Shown: positions 1 through 8,600, numbered from the stretch's first letter. The stretch is DNA of 64,000 bases from Litorivicinus sp965656605 (GCA_965656605.1 CBFHLC010000006.1:1-64000); one strand, 5' to 3'. Notes: generated by a model not told the origin, from the letters alone. Made by a program: numbers and translations.

Positions 1-29
1 TTGCACACCGGATTGTAGCTTTGTTGCTG

Positions 30-332
30 CTATGCCGCACCATGATTTCGTGCGACGGTTTTTTCTTTGTGCTTCAGAATTTGACGGTCGAGTTTATCGG
101 TCAGCAGATCCAGTGAGGCATACATGTCGTCGTGTTCAGAGGATGCATGCAGGTCGGCCCCTGCTACGTGAATGGAAGCCTCTGCGATTTGACGCTCTTT
201 CTCGACTCTCAGAACCACTTCTATTCGCGTGATTGCATCTGAGTGACGGGTCAATCGGTTGAGCTTCGTTTCGGTGTAATCACGAATGGCATCGGTGACG
301 TCCAGGTGTTGTCCGCTGATACTGATGTGCAT
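30..332 (-). CDS. hpf: Ribosome hibernation promoting factor, short form
   Basis: A 100-residue protein of the HPF/RaiA family. It binds in the 30S channel to drive 70S dimerisation (100S particles) in stationary phase. The whole protein is one HPF domain beginning MHISISGQHLDVTDAIRDY, with no long-form C-terminal dimerisation domain. I chose the ATG at 330-332 over an in-frame start 14 codons upstream because an AAGGAG ribosome site (complement of 340-345) sits seven bases before it and known family members begin here. It lies 87 bases downstream of rpoN on the same strand, the usual lptB-rpoN-hpf order. A ptsN gene would be expected beyond the left edge but is not visible. Confidence 0.93.
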   Translation of the reverse strand: MHISISGQHLDVTDAIRDYTETKLNRLTRHSDAITRIEVVLRVEKERQIAEASIHVAGADLHASSEHDDMYASLDLLTDKLDRQILKHKEKTVARNHGAA

Positions 333-419
333 ATAGCAACTCCTTTTCTTATAGCCCGACTGGCAGCCGGTCATTTGAACTTACACGGCGCGCATGAGTC
401 TGAAAAGGGGTCAGTAGGA

Positions 420-1853
420 CTAGGCCAGCTGCTTGCGCTCTGAGCTTCCAGGAATGCCGAGCCCTTCACGGTATTTAGCCACGGTACGTCTGGCCACCTT
501 GTAGCCTTCAGCCTCCAACAACTGGGTTAGCTTGTTGTCACTCAGAGGTTTTTGCGGGGGTTCAGCCGCGATCAGGCGCTTGATGACCGCTCGAATGGCG
601 GTCGAGCTGGCAGCTTCCTTGTCACCGGTCGAGCTCAGCTGACTGGAAAAGAAATACTTCAACTCAAATAGACCTTGTGGGGTCAGGATGAATTTTTGAG
701 TCGTGGCGCGCGAAATAGTCGACTCGTGCATTTCGATTTGTTGGGCAATGTCCGCCAGTATCAGCGGGCGCATGGCCTCTTCGCCCTTGTCTAAAAACTC
801 GAGCTGTTCGGCCATGATGGTGCGTCCGACTTTGAGTAGCGTGTCATAGCGGCTCTCGACGCTCTTGATCAGCCACTTGGCCTCGCGGGTTTGCGCTTTG
901 ATGTAGCTTTTGCCGTCGGCATCGGCATGTTCTGCCAAATCGCTGTAGGTTCGATTTAGGTAAAGCCGCGGCATCACCTCGCTGTTCAGCTCGACCCGCC
1001 ACATTCCCTGCACGCGACGCACAACCAAGTCCGGAATGACGTAATCACTGTCTTCACTACTGATCGCCGTCCCCGGTCGGGGCGATAGGGTGCGGATCAG
1101 GCTAAGCGCCTCGTGGATACTGTCTGGATCCGAGCCCAGGCCGCGCTTGATGCCAGCCATGTCTCGCTTGGATAGCGCTTCGAATCGCTCGTTGATAATT
1201 CGTATCGCCAGCTCGCGGCAGTCGACGCTGTCGCCCAGCAGGCCCAGTTGAATTTTGAGGCATTCCTGGACATCACGGGCCCCGACGCCAGGCGGGTCCA
1301 AGTGCTGAATTTGTTTTAGTACCACCGCGACTTCGTCGACTTCTGCTGGCTCATCCAACTCCTCGGCAGTGGCCTCGCAGACCGACTCGAGTGATTCACG
1401 CAAATAGCCTGCATCATCAATGCCGTCGACCAAGGCAACAAACAGCGTTTGATCCCGTGGTGTCAGATGCAGTTGCCACATTTGATCCAGCAGGTGCGTG
1501 TGCAAATTGACCGGGGCGCTGGTGCGTGCTTCGAATTCTGGCAGCCCTTCGCTGGAGTTTCCTTGATTGACGAAGGTGTCTTCCCAGCGACTGTCCATGC
1601 TGGGGTTGTCGCCGAAATCATCTTGGTCTAGCAGATCGCTTAAGTCGGTTTCGCTGGTTTCGCTGTCAGTTGAAGCCTCGTCGTTGCCTTCGGGCTCGTC
1701 TTCTTGCATCTCCAGTAAAGGATTCTCGTCAAGTGCGGTCTGGATTTCTTGCTGCAGCTCGAGCGTCGACATTTGCAGCATGCGAATTGCTTGCTGCAGT
1801 TGCGGCGTCATAGCCAGTTGCTGGCCCATCTTGAGCTGTAAAGATTGTTTCAT
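420..1853 (-). CDS. rpoN: RNA polymerase sigma-54 factor
   Basis: A 477-residue sigma-54 factor, which directs RNA polymerase to -24/-12 promoters and needs an ATPase activator to open DNA. The glutamine- and leucine-rich region I is at residues 1-50 (start MKQSLQLKMGQQLAMTPQLQ) and an acidic region II is at about 50-95. The core-binding region follows. The C-terminal RpoN box ARRTVAKYRE lies about 18 residues from the end. An AGGA site lies before the ATG. lptB ends 45 bases upstream and hpf follows, the standard cluster. In related bacteria pilin genes are sigma-54 dependent, and this window carries pilin genes at 53-54 kb. Confidence 0.97.
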   Translation of the reverse strand: MKQSLQLKMGQQLAMTPQLQQAIRMLQMSTLELQQEIQTALDENPLLEMQEDEPEGNDEASTDSETSETDLSDLLDQDDFGDNPSMDSRWEDTFVNQGNSSEGLPEFEARTSAPVNLHTHLLDQMWQLHLTPRDQTLFVALVDGIDDAGYLRESLESVCEATAEELDEPAEVDEVAVVLKQIQHLDPPGVGARDVQECLKIQLGLLGDSVDCRELAIRIINERFEALSKRDMAGIKRGLGSDPDSIHEALSLIRTLSPRPGTAISSEDSDYVIPDLVVRRVQGMWRVELNSEVMPRLYLNRTYSDLAEHADADGKSYIKAQTREAKWLIKSVESRYDTLLKVGRTIMAEQLEFLDKGEEAMRPLILADIAQQIEMHESTISRATTQKFILTPQGLFELKYFFSSQLSSTGDKEAASSTAIRAVIKRLIAAEPPQKPLSDNKLTQLLEAEGYKVARRTVAKYREGLGIPGSSERKQLA

Positions 1854-1898
1854 GCGGTGTCCTAGCGTCTCCCAGAACTATAGCACTAAGCATCAAGA

Positions 1899-2624
1899 CT
1901 ACATGCGAAAATCGTGCCCGAGGTATACATCTCGAACTTTTTGGTTGTTCAAGAGGGCCTCGGGGGTGCCGCTGGCCAGCACGCTACCCTCGCTAACAAT
2001 GCAGGCTCGATCACACAGATCCAGCGTCTCACGAACGTTGTGATCGGTGATCAAGACCCCGATGCCGCGGGCGGCTAGTCCCTGAATCAGCTCTTTGATG
2101 TCGTTGACCGAAATGGGATCAACGCCAGCGAAGGGCTCGTCCAGCAAAACAAAGGTGGGATCCATCGCCAAGGCGCGAGCAATCTCGACACGTCTGCGTT
2201 CACCGCCAGACAGGGCCTGCCCGGGGCTCTCGGCGACGTGATTCAATGAAAACTCGTCCAACAGTTGCTGGGCTTTGGCACTGCGTTGGTTAGCGGACAG
2301 ATCGCTACGTAGCTCCAGCACCGCCAGCAGGTTATCCCGGGCGCTGAGTCGACGAAACACACTGGCTTCCTGGGGCAAATATCCCAAGCCGGCCTGTGCT
2401 CGTTTGTGCATTGGGGCGTCGCTCAGATCTACGCCATCCAGCAGAATTCTGCCCGCATCGGATCTCACCAATCCGACGATCATGTAGAACGAGGTGGTTT
2501 TGCCGGCACCGTTAGGGCCCAACAGGCCCATGATCTCGCCGGCCTGCAACGCGACGGACATGTCTTTGACGACTTGCCGCTTGCCGTAGGTTTTGGCCAG
2601 CCCCTCGGCGACTAGGCCACTCAT
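1899..2624 (-). CDS. lptB: LPS export ABC transporter ATPase LptB
   Basis: A 241-residue cytoplasmic ATPase that powers LptFG extraction of LPS from the inner membrane. Walker A GPNGAGKTT is at about residues 38-46, the ABC signature LSGGERRRVEIARAL near 140, and Walker B FVLLDEPFAGVDP just after. The switch histidine is in ITDHNVRETL. Its ATG overlaps the lptA stop by four bases (ATGA), so translation is probably coupled to lptA. LptF and LptG are not in the window. Confidence 0.97.
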   Translation of the reverse strand: MSGLVAEGLAKTYGKRQVVKDMSVALQAGEIMGLLGPNGAGKTTSFYMIVGLVRSDAGRILLDGVDLSDAPMHKRAQAGLGYLPQEASVFRRLSARDNLLAVLELRSDLSANQRSAKAQQLLDEFSLNHVAESPGQALSGGERRRVEIARALAMDPTFVLLDEPFAGVDPISVNDIKELIQGLAARGIGVLITDHNVRETLDLCDRACIVSEGSVLASGTPEALLNNQKVRDVYLGHDFRM

Positions 2625-3103
2625 GGTTCTGCGCGAGCCGGTGTTAGTCGCATCTCAACTCGCTGCTGGCCGTCGCCTTGAGCTTCGATTACGCCATCGC
2701 TTTGACGATACACCACGTTTTCCCCAGAAAATCGGTTGTCAGCTTGGGTGAGCACCGCGTCCCCACTCAGATTCATACTCTCGTCACCGAGCAACCACTC
2801 AATCGTGTCGGCGTTGCCGATCACTTGACCTTGTTCAAGGCTGGGAATGTCTTCGAAATAGGCCTGCGCGCCCGTCGCCACCAGGCGCTCTACCGCGCCG
2901 TTGCTCAGGTAGGCCGTTAGCTGTTCGGCACGGATGGTTAAGCTGCCTTGACGCAGCAACACTTGGCCCTGGTAGTTGGCAATGCCGGCCAACTCATCGA
3001 ACTCGGCCTGATCTGCGGTGACATCCAACGGCAGCTCGCGATCCTCAGGCAAGGCCATGGCCATCAATGGGGTCAGAAGCAGTAGGGCTAGCGCGCGGGC
3101 CAT
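2621..3103 (-). CDS. lptA: LPS transport periplasmic protein LptA
   Basis: A 160-residue OstA/LptA-family protein forming the periplasmic beta-jellyroll bridge that carries LPS from LptC to LptD. A signal peptide is visible at residues 1-17 (ALALLLLTPLMAMA), followed by the mature start LPEDRELPLDV. The motif ADQAEFDELAGIANYQGQV is typical of the family. It overlaps lptC by 16 bases and lptB by four, placing it in one translationally coupled block with kdsC and kdsD. Length is slightly below that of the E. coli protein. Confidence 0.93.
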   Translation of the reverse strand: MARALALLLLTPLMAMALPEDRELPLDVTADQAEFDELAGIANYQGQVLLRQGSLTIRAEQLTAYLSNGAVERLVATGAQAYFEDIPSLEQGQVIGNADTIEWLLGDESMNLSGDAVLTQADNRFSGENVVYRQSDGVIEAQGDGQQRVEMRLTPARAEP

Positions 3104-3606
3104 AAACGAGTTTCCACTTGATCGGTGAGTGTTACCACTTGGGTGCGGGTGTTGATAGTGACTTGCTCGGCTTGGCCGGTAAAGTCAGGCGAGCGCATGA
3201 TGCCCTGATCGGCCACCAACAAATCGCCGGTTTGAGTGATTTGCGGCGCATTCAATTGCCGCTGGGTCTGCGGTTGCTGGGCCTGAGCATCGCCAATCAG
3301 GCGGGTTTGTTCGGGGGTCATCTCGCCACGCTGGCCTTGCGCAACCCAGCCACGATCCGGCCACTGCATTTGGGGTTGGCTGACCTGAGCCGGACGCGTG
3401 GTGCCATAGTCCGAGGCTTGCGGTGTCTGCAACGTGCTTTCGAGCACGCCATCCTCGCCGAATCGGCGCAGGCTCGGGTTTAATACTCGCAACCTCAGGT
3501 TTTGCTCGGATTCAGTCAGGCTGTCAGAGCGAACGCTTTGCGGGCTGTCCAATGACAGTCCGACGAAGCCGGCCAGCAGCAACAGAGCGAGCAGCGCGTA
3601 GCTCAT
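3088..3606 (-). CDS. lptC: LPS export protein LptC
   Basis: A 172-residue bitopic inner-membrane protein that hands LPS from LptBFG to LptA. One N-terminal membrane segment is visible at residues 3-18 (YALLALLLLAGFVGLSLD). A periplasmic LptC/OstA-like domain follows, with the segment DQGIMRSPDFTGQAEQVTIN near the C-terminus. Identity rests on fold-level similarity and position between kdsC and lptA, where lptC is always found. The start overlaps the kdsC stop by four bases. Confidence 0.9.
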   Translation of the reverse strand: MSYALLALLLLAGFVGLSLDSPQSVRSDSLTESEQNLRLRVLNPSLRRFGEDGVLESTLQTPQASDYGTTRPAQVSQPQMQWPDRGWVAQGQRGEMTPEQTRLIGDAQAQQPQTQRQLNAPQITQTGDLLVADQGIMRSPDFTGQAEQVTINTRTQVVTLTDQVETRLWPAR

Positions 3607-4115
3607 ACAGTGACGCCGAAAGCCTTGAGGACGTCGTCCGATTTACCCTGGGCTTGGATCAGCTGGTTGCAGACCTCGCGTACGGCACCGTGCCCGCCGG
3701 CTCGCTGGGTGCTTTGAATGCGTGCGGACACCCAAGGGTCGGCCCCGGGCACGGTAAAGCCGGCTTTGACAGCCAGTAGGGCAGATAAATCAGGCAGGTC
3801 ATCGCCCATGTAGGCGCATTGATCCAATGACAGCCCTAGGTTGTCGATTAACGTATTTAGGGCGGCCAGTTTGTCATCGCGGCCTTGAATGACGTGTTTC
3901 ACGCCCAGCTGCTCGGCTCGGCGATCCACCATCGGCGAGACTCGGCCTGTGATGATGGCGACCTGAATGCCAATCGATTGCACCAGCTTGATGCCCAGCC
4001 CGTCTTGGGTGTGAAAGGGTTTGATGTGCTCACCGTCTGCGCCAAACCACACACGGCCGTCAGTCAAAATGCCGTCTACATCCAAAGCTAATAGGCGGAT
4101 GTCAGCCAGACTCAT
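3603..4115 (-). CDS. kdsC: 3-deoxy-D-manno-octulosonate 8-phosphate phosphatase
   Basis: A 170-residue HAD-family phosphatase that releases Kdo from Kdo-8-phosphate, the step before CMP-Kdo formation. The nucleophile motif LDVDGILTDG is at residues 11-20. The second HAD motif IITGR and the third motif YMGDDLPDL (acid residues binding magnesium) are present. Size matches the minimal C0-type HAD enzyme, which is a tetramer. It overlaps kdsD by four bases, so isomerase and phosphatase of the same pathway are co-translated. Confidence 0.96.
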   Translation of the reverse strand: MSLADIRLLALDVDGILTDGRVWFGADGEHIKPFHTQDGLGIKLVQSIGIQVAIITGRVSPMVDRRAEQLGVKHVIQGRDDKLAALNTLIDNLGLSLDQCAYMGDDLPDLSALLAVKAGFTVPGADPWVSARIQSTQRAGGHGAVREVCNQLIQAQGKSDDVLKAFGVTV

Positions 4116-5089
4116 AAGACACCTGCTTTCATCAAATCGTGCATGTTCAAAATGCCGAGTGGCTTATCATCTTGAGTCACGACGACGGCGTTCACTCGAG
4201 CGGTTTGCATGACATGTGCCGCCTCGGCTGCCAATGTGCCCGGATTGACTCGCTTGCCACCTAGGGTCATCGCATCGGCGACCGCCGTGGCTTTTAAGTC
4301 TAATTCTGAATCCAGGGCTCGGCGCAAATCGCCATCGGTAAAGACCCCCAGCAACTCGCCGTCATCATTGGTGACCGCTGTGATGCCAAGCCCGCCTCGG
4401 GTCACTTCCATCAGGGCATCGCGTAGGCTGACCTGATGATCGACGCAGGGCAGATCGTCACCGGCGTGCATCAAATCGTCTACCTTCATCAGCAATCGGC
4501 GGCCAAGCGCGCCACCGGGGTGTGAAAACGCAAAGTCCTCGGCGGTGAATCCGCGTGCTTCAAGCAGAGCCACTGCCAACGCGTCACCCATCGCCAAAGC
4601 GGCGGTGGTGGAGGCAGTTGGGGCTAGGTTTAACGGACAGGCTTCGCGCTGGGCGGCTACCGTTAAATGAGCGGTGCTGGCAATTCCCAGCGGGCTTTGA
4701 GGGTTGGAGCTGACGCCGATCAAGGGCGTCCCCATGCGTTTGATCAGGGGCAAGATGGCGACCACTTCGCCGGATGAGCCGGAATTAGATAGCGCGATGA
4801 CGACATCTTGCGGTGTAATCATGCCCATATCGCCATGGCTAGCTTCGCCGGGGTGGACAAAGAAGGCCGGGGTGCCCGTGCTGGCCAGCGTGGCTGCGAT
4901 CTTGTTGCCGATATGTCCGGATTTGCCCATGCCAGTGACGATTACGCGTCCTTGGGTGGCCAAAATCATCTCGCAGGCGCGTTTGAAGTGCTCATCCAAA
5001 TCACCGGACAGCTTGTTCAGGGCCTCGACTTCAATCTCAAGTGTGCGTCGTGCGCTAGCTAAATAGTCAAAACTCACAGGCTGCTCCAT
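4112..5089 (-). CDS. kdsD: D-arabinose 5-phosphate isomerase
   Basis: A 325-residue SIS-domain isomerase converting ribulose 5-phosphate to arabinose 5-phosphate, the first committed step of Kdo synthesis. The SIS domain is at about residues 40-180, with VTGMGKSGHIGNKIAATLAS and IALSNSGSSGEV as sugar-phosphate-binding loops. Two CBS domains fill residues 205-325. Length equals the family norm. Its start overlaps the end of yrbG by 16 bases, continuing the conserved yrbG-kdsD-kdsC-lptC order. Confidence 0.96.
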   Translation of the reverse strand: MEQPVSFDYLASARRTLEIEVEALNKLSGDLDEHFKRACEMILATQGRVIVTGMGKSGHIGNKIAATLASTGTPAFFVHPGEASHGDMGMITPQDVVIALSNSGSSGEVVAILPLIKRMGTPLIGVSSNPQSPLGIASTAHLTVAAQREACPLNLAPTASTTAALAMGDALAVALLEARGFTAEDFAFSHPGGALGRRLLMKVDDLMHAGDDLPCVDHQVSLRDALMEVTRGGLGITAVTNDDGELLGVFTDGDLRRALDSELDLKATAVADAMTLGGKRVNPGTLAAEAAHVMQTARVNAVVVTQDDKPLGILNMHDLMKAGVL

Positions 5090-6012
5090 GCCAAATAACC
5101 CAAGTAGCTTAAATAGATTGCCAGCAGGGTTAAACCTAAAGGCTTACCGATCTTGGGAGTGCCGCTGCGAAACCACGCGGCCGCGCAAATGATCAGCGTC
5201 ATGACCAGCATCAGTCCAAAGTCACGCAGCAGAGTCGTGTCACTGATCGACACCTCGGCTAACAAACCAGTCACAGCGAATACGCCACCGATGTTGAAAA
5301 TGTTACTGCCGACCACGTTGCCAATGGCGATCTCTGATTGGCCTTTGAGTGCTCCTGCGACGCTGGCGGCCACTTCGGGCAGGCTGGTGCCGATCGCGAC
5401 AATCGTCAGACCCACAATAACCTCAGGAACACCCAAGTCGAGGGCGAAGTTGCTGGCGCCCCAGACCAGTAATCGCGACGAGCCCAGCAAAATGGCTAAG
5501 CCGACCAGTAAGTAGCTCCAGCTGCGCGCCAGGCTCATGGAATCCGCGCCCTCGGGTATCTCTTCGGGCTCGCCGCCGCGGGAGGCATACCAGGTGGCCA
5601 GCCCACCGCCGATCAAGATGATGACACCGTCGATCCAGTTCAGGGTGCCGTCGATGGCGATCGCGATGCCCAGTACCGTGATGCCTAACAGAGCAGGCAG
5701 GGCATTGCGTTTTACGCTGCCAGACAGGGGTACGGCTAATACCAGGGCGCTGATACCCAGCGCCAAGCCGATGTTGGCGATGTTACTGCCAACCGCGTTT
5801 CCGACCGCCAAATCCGGCGCGTCGCTGGTCACCGCCATGATCGAGACCAAGACTTCGGGCGCCGAGGTGCCAATAGCGACAATGGTCATGCCGATGATCA
5901 AGGGTGATATGTTGAATTTTAGCGCGACCCCACTGGCACCCTCGACAAAGCGGTCTGCTGATAGGGTTAGCGCGACAATGCCAACCACGATGGCGGCCAA
6001 GTAGAGAAGCAT
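5074..6012 (-). CDS. yrbG: Calcium/sodium antiporter family protein YrbG
   Basis: A 312-residue cation/calcium exchanger family inner-membrane protein with about ten hydrophobic segments. Two inverted alpha-repeats are clear: GTSAPEVLVSIMA with AVGNAVGSNIANIG in the first half, and GTSLPEVAASVAGA with AIGNVVGSNIFNIG in the second. The open frame extends 138 codons upstream, but that stretch is not membrane-like and is antisense to mlaF. The ATG at 6010-6012, preceded by TAGGA at a normal distance, begins with MLLYLAAIVVGIVALTLSAD as homologues do. The ion transported in vivo is not certain. First gene of the leftward operon. Confidence 0.93.
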   Translation of the reverse strand: MLLYLAAIVVGIVALTLSADRFVEGASGVALKFNISPLIIGMTIVAIGTSAPEVLVSIMAVTSDAPDLAVGNAVGSNIANIGLALGISALVLAVPLSGSVKRNALPALLGITVLGIAIAIDGTLNWIDGVIILIGGGLATWYASRGGEPEEIPEGADSMSLARSWSYLLVGLAILLGSSRLLVWGASNFALDLGVPEVIVGLTIVAIGTSLPEVAASVAGALKGQSEIAIGNVVGSNIFNIGGVFAVTGLLAEVSISDTTLLRDFGLMLVMTLIICAAAWFRSGTPKIGKPLGLTLLAIYLSYLGYLAWSSL

Positions 6013-6066
6013 TTGGATTCCTAGTATTCGTGCGCGCCAACAATGACGCTGAGATGAGAAATCAGT

Positions 6067-6903
6067 ATGATATCGCCTGCTCAAGCTGTCGAGTCTCACG
6101 TGTCTATCGAAATCCAAATTGAAAATCTGCACTTCTCTCGCGGGTCCCGTGCGATTTTTCGTGGGGTGGATATGCAGATTCGGGCCGGCAAGGTCACTGG
6201 AATAATGGGGCCGTCGGGAACCGGGAAAACGACATTGTTGCGTCTGATATCCGGGCAGTTGCGCCCCGATTCGGGGCGGGTGTTGGTGGATGGTGTTGAT
6301 GTTCATCGTCAATCCAAAGCCGGCCTGATGGAGCTGCGCAAACAGATGGGCATGTTGTTTCAGTCCGGCGCCTTGTTTACTGACATGAGCGTGCTGGAAA
6401 ATGTGATGTTCCCGCTTCAGGTGCATACCGATTTGTCGCCTGCCATGATCGAGACGGTCGCGCTGTTAAAGCTCGAAGCCGTCGGTCTGCGCGGGGCTGC
6501 AACGTTGCAGCCTGACGAGCTGTCCGGCGGTATGGCCAGACGGGTGGCCCTGGCGCGTAGCGTCGCACTGGATCCCGCCGTCATGTTGTACGACGAGCCC
6601 TTTGTGGGTCAGGATCCGATTTCGATGGGCGCGCTGCTTCGCTTAATTCAAGAGCTCAACGGCGCGCTGGGGATCACGAGTGTGATCGTCTCGCACGACT
6701 TGAACGAGACCTTTCGGGTGTGTGACGACGTCTTTATTTTGTCCCAGGGACGTGTGATTGCGGGCGGACCTTCTGATCTGGTTCAAAACAGTGCGGATGC
6801 ACAGGTCAAGCAGTTCATTCACGGACTGCCGGATGGACCGGTGCCGTTCCACTTCGATGCATGCGACTTGGCGTCGGATATTGCGAGGTTGCAAGGTGAT
6901 TAA
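6067..6903 (+). CDS. mlaF: Phospholipid ABC transporter ATPase MlaF
   Basis: A 278-residue cytoplasmic ATPase of the Mla system, which moves phospholipids between the outer-membrane lipid-binding machinery and the inner membrane. Walker A GPSGTGKTT is near residue 50, the signature LSGGMARRVALARSVALDP near 155, Walker B VMLYDEPFVGQDP follows and the switch histidine is in VSHDLNE. The ATG at 6067 is used here. A GTG at 6100 (VSIEIQIENLHF) would also suit the family start and cannot be excluded. First gene of a rightward operon, 54 bases from the divergent yrbG start. Confidence 0.95.
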   Translation: MISPAQAVESHVSIEIQIENLHFSRGSRAIFRGVDMQIRAGKVTGIMGPSGTGKTTLLRLISGQLRPDSGRVLVDGVDVHRQSKAGLMELRKQMGMLFQSGALFTDMSVLENVMFPLQVHTDLSPAMIETVALLKLEAVGLRGAATLQPDELSGGMARRVALARSVALDPAVMLYDEPFVGQDPISMGALLRLIQELNGALGITSVIVSHDLNETFRVCDDVFILSQGRVIAGGPSDLVQNSADAQVKQFIHGLPDGPVPFHFDACDLASDIARLQGD

Positions 6904-7678
6904 TGTGCTGGCGGCCCTAGGGCGCTCAACCCTCAATCGTCTAGCCGGTTTGGGCCGGGCATTTCTTATCTTGATACAGGCGGTATTCCGTCCGATCGGT
7001 CCAGGCGCATCGCTGCGTTTGCTGTGGCCCGAGATCTATAGCGCTGGCGTATTAAGCTTGGTCATTGTCGCTGTGTCCGGTTTGTTTATCGGGATGGTGC
7101 TGGCCTTGCAGGGCTACAGCATCTTGGTTGATTTTGGCTCAGAGCAGTCACTAGGGCAGTTGGTCTCGCTGACCCTGCTGCGTGAGTTGGGGCCGGTTGT
7201 GACCGCCTTGCTGTTCGCAGGACGCGCCGGCTCAGCCATGACCGCAGAGATTGGTTTGATGAAAACCACCGAGCAACTCGCCAGCTTATCGATGTTGGGT
7301 GTGGATCCCGTCCAGCGGGTCGTCGCTCCACGTTTTTGGGCCGGTGTCATTTCGATGCCACTGTTGGCCATTGTGTTTTCTGCTTTGGGAATTTGGGGCG
7401 GGCACCTGGTCGGCGTCGACTGGTTAGGTGTGGATGCGGGTGCCTACTGGGGCAACATGCAGGCCAGCGTTGATTTTCGAATTGATGTCGTCAACGGGCT
7501 GATCAAAGCCTTTGTTTTTGGCATCTTTGTGACGTGGATTGCGGTCTATCAAGGCATGGATTTGATTCCAACGGCTGAGGGCATTAGCCGTGCCACGACT
7601 CGCACGGTGGTATACGGCTCATTGGCTGTGTTGGCCTTGGACTTTTTCTTAACCGCCATGATGTTTGGGGACTATTAA
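6896..7678 (+). CDS. mlaE: Phospholipid ABC transporter permease MlaE
   Basis: A 260-residue permease with five or six membrane segments, partner of MlaF. A GTG start at 6896-6898 is chosen. It is preceded by GAGG seven bases upstream, overlaps the mlaF stop by eight bases and gives the normal MlaE length. A reading from 6758 would add 46 residues antiparallel to mlaF logic and is rejected. Family motifs include LLRELGPVVTALLFAGRAGS and AEIGLMKTTEQLASL, the cytoplasmic coupling helix region. mlaD starts two bases after the stop. Confidence 0.94.
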   Translation: MINVLAALGRSTLNRLAGLGRAFLILIQAVFRPIGPGASLRLLWPEIYSAGVLSLVIVAVSGLFIGMVLALQGYSILVDFGSEQSLGQLVSLTLLRELGPVVTALLFAGRAGSAMTAEIGLMKTTEQLASLSMLGVDPVQRVVAPRFWAGVISMPLLAIVFSALGIWGGHLVGVDWLGVDAGAYWGNMQASVDFRIDVVNGLIKAFVFGIFVTWIAVYQGMDLIPTAEGISRATTRTVVYGSLAVLALDFFLTAMMFGDY

Positions 7679-7680
7679 TT

Positions 7681-8139
7681 ATGAGTACGCGTTCGATAGA
7701 AGTAGCGGTTGGCGGATTCGTCGCGGTTGGTCTGGCGTTGTTGGCTTGGTTAGCGATCACGGTGAGTGGTTTGGATTTCTCGCCGGCCCAGGACGAATAC
7801 AAAGTGCAGGCGCGTTTTAGCAACATTGCGGGCCTTAAACCCCGAGCGAAAGTGACCAGCGCTGGCGTCAGTGTCGGCCGGGTCGAGTCGATTGAGTTGG
7901 ATCCGGTGGATGGCAAGGCGGTCGTTACTATGGCGATCCGTGGTGAGTTTGATCAATTCCCACTGGACACATCGGCTTCGATTTTGACTGCCGGTTTGCT
8001 GGGCGAGAAATACATCGGCCTGCGTCTGGGAGCCGACTTTGACAATCTGATCGACGGCGATGAGATCGAAGACACTCAGTCCTCGCTGGTGTTAGAGGAT
8101 TTGATCGGCCGGTTCTTGCTGAATTCGCAAGGCGATTGA
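7681..8139 (+). CDS. mlaD: Phospholipid transport MCE-domain protein MlaD
   Basis: A 152-residue inner-membrane-anchored MCE protein that forms a hexameric ring with a central hydrophobic pore over MlaE. One N-terminal membrane helix is at residues 6-29 (IEVAVGGFVAVGLALLAWLA). The MCE domain starts at about residue 39 with YKVQARFSNIAGLKPRAKV and contains AGVSVGRV and LLGEKYIGL. The C-terminal helix LVLEDLIGRFLL is short. In most gammaproteobacteria mlaC follows here. Instead a 66-codon STAS-like gene begins one base after the stop. Confidence 0.94.
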   Translation: MSTRSIEVAVGGFVAVGLALLAWLAITVSGLDFSPAQDEYKVQARFSNIAGLKPRAKVTSAGVSVGRVESIELDPVDGKAVVTMAIRGEFDQFPLDTSASILTAGLLGEKYIGLRLGADFDNLIDGDEIEDTQSSLVLEDLIGRFLLNSQGD

Positions 8140-8140
8140 T

Positions 8141-8341
8141 GTGAATTGGGAAGCGTGGATCGCCCAGCAGCACCCCGAGGTGCTAGATCTGTCCGGCATG
8201 GTCAGCTCTAGCGCGTTGGTGGCAGCGTTGGTTCGAATTCAAATTGCCCGGGGGCAGGCGTTGCAACTGCAACAGCCGCCCGCAGGTTTGTACGGATTAG
8301 CCCGGGTGTTGGGCGTTGATGAACGATTTATTTGGGAGTAA
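8141..8341 (+). CDS. Truncated MlaB-like STAS protein
   Basis: A 66-residue protein starting at GTG. It aligns by eye with the second half of the MlaB STAS domain: LDLSGMVSSSALVAALVRIQ corresponds to the segment around the conserved D-S/T-G turn, and LYGLARVLGVDERF to the C-terminal helix. The first half of a STAS domain (about 35-40 residues) is absent. It cannot be recovered upstream, because in-frame stops lie at 8102-8104 and 8120-8122. MlaB normally binds MlaF and stabilises the ATPase. Whether this short form does so is unknown. Position between mlaD and ibaG supports the assignment, and no mlaC is present. Confidence 0.6.
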   Translation: MNWEAWIAQQHPEVLDLSGMVSSSALVAALVRIQIARGQALQLQQPPAGLYGLARVLGVDERFIWE

Positions 8342-8348
8342 CCCTGAA

Positions 8349-8600
8349 ATGGAACAACAAATTGAGCAGCACTTGCGCAGTGCTTTTCCGGACGCCCAGA
8401 TTCAGGTCGAAGGTGGCGGTGGTAAGTTTTTGCTGACCCTAGTGGACGAGCGTTTTGACGGTCTAAATGCAGTCAAGCGTCAGCAGGCGGTCTATGCCGG
8501 GCTAGGCGATCTGATTTCATCAGGTGCGGTTCACGCCGTGACCATCGTGGCTCGTACTGCGGCCGAAGCTGCTGCGCAACAAGGATTGGATCCTCGCTAA
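8349..8600 (+). CDS. ibaG: BolA/IbaG family protein
   Basis: An 83-residue BolA-family protein. Family members partner with monothiol glutaredoxins in iron-sulfur trafficking, and IbaG is the acid-responsive paralogue found next to murA. The segment LVDERFDGLNAVKRQQAVYA is the helix-turn-helix-like core with the FxGxxxVxRxxxVY pattern, followed by HAVTIVARTAAE. I chose ATG 8349, seven bases after the preceding stop, over ATG 8316, which would overlap the STAS gene and add residues absent from the family. murA starts at the very next base after the stop. Confidence 0.92.
   Translation: MEQQIEQHLRSAFPDAQIQVEGGGGKFLLTLVDERFDGLNAVKRQQAVYAGLGDLISSGAVHAVTIVARTAAEAAAQQGLDPR

Noticed and set aside
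5800..6100. Promoters for the divergent yrbG and mlaF genes
   Set aside because: The 54-base gap has no -35/-10 pair with acceptable spacing on either strand.
6013..6426. Long N-terminal extension of the YrbG reading frame
   Set aside because: The 138 extra residues are hydrophilic, lie antisense to mlaF and have no family support. The ATG at 6012 has a good ribosome site.
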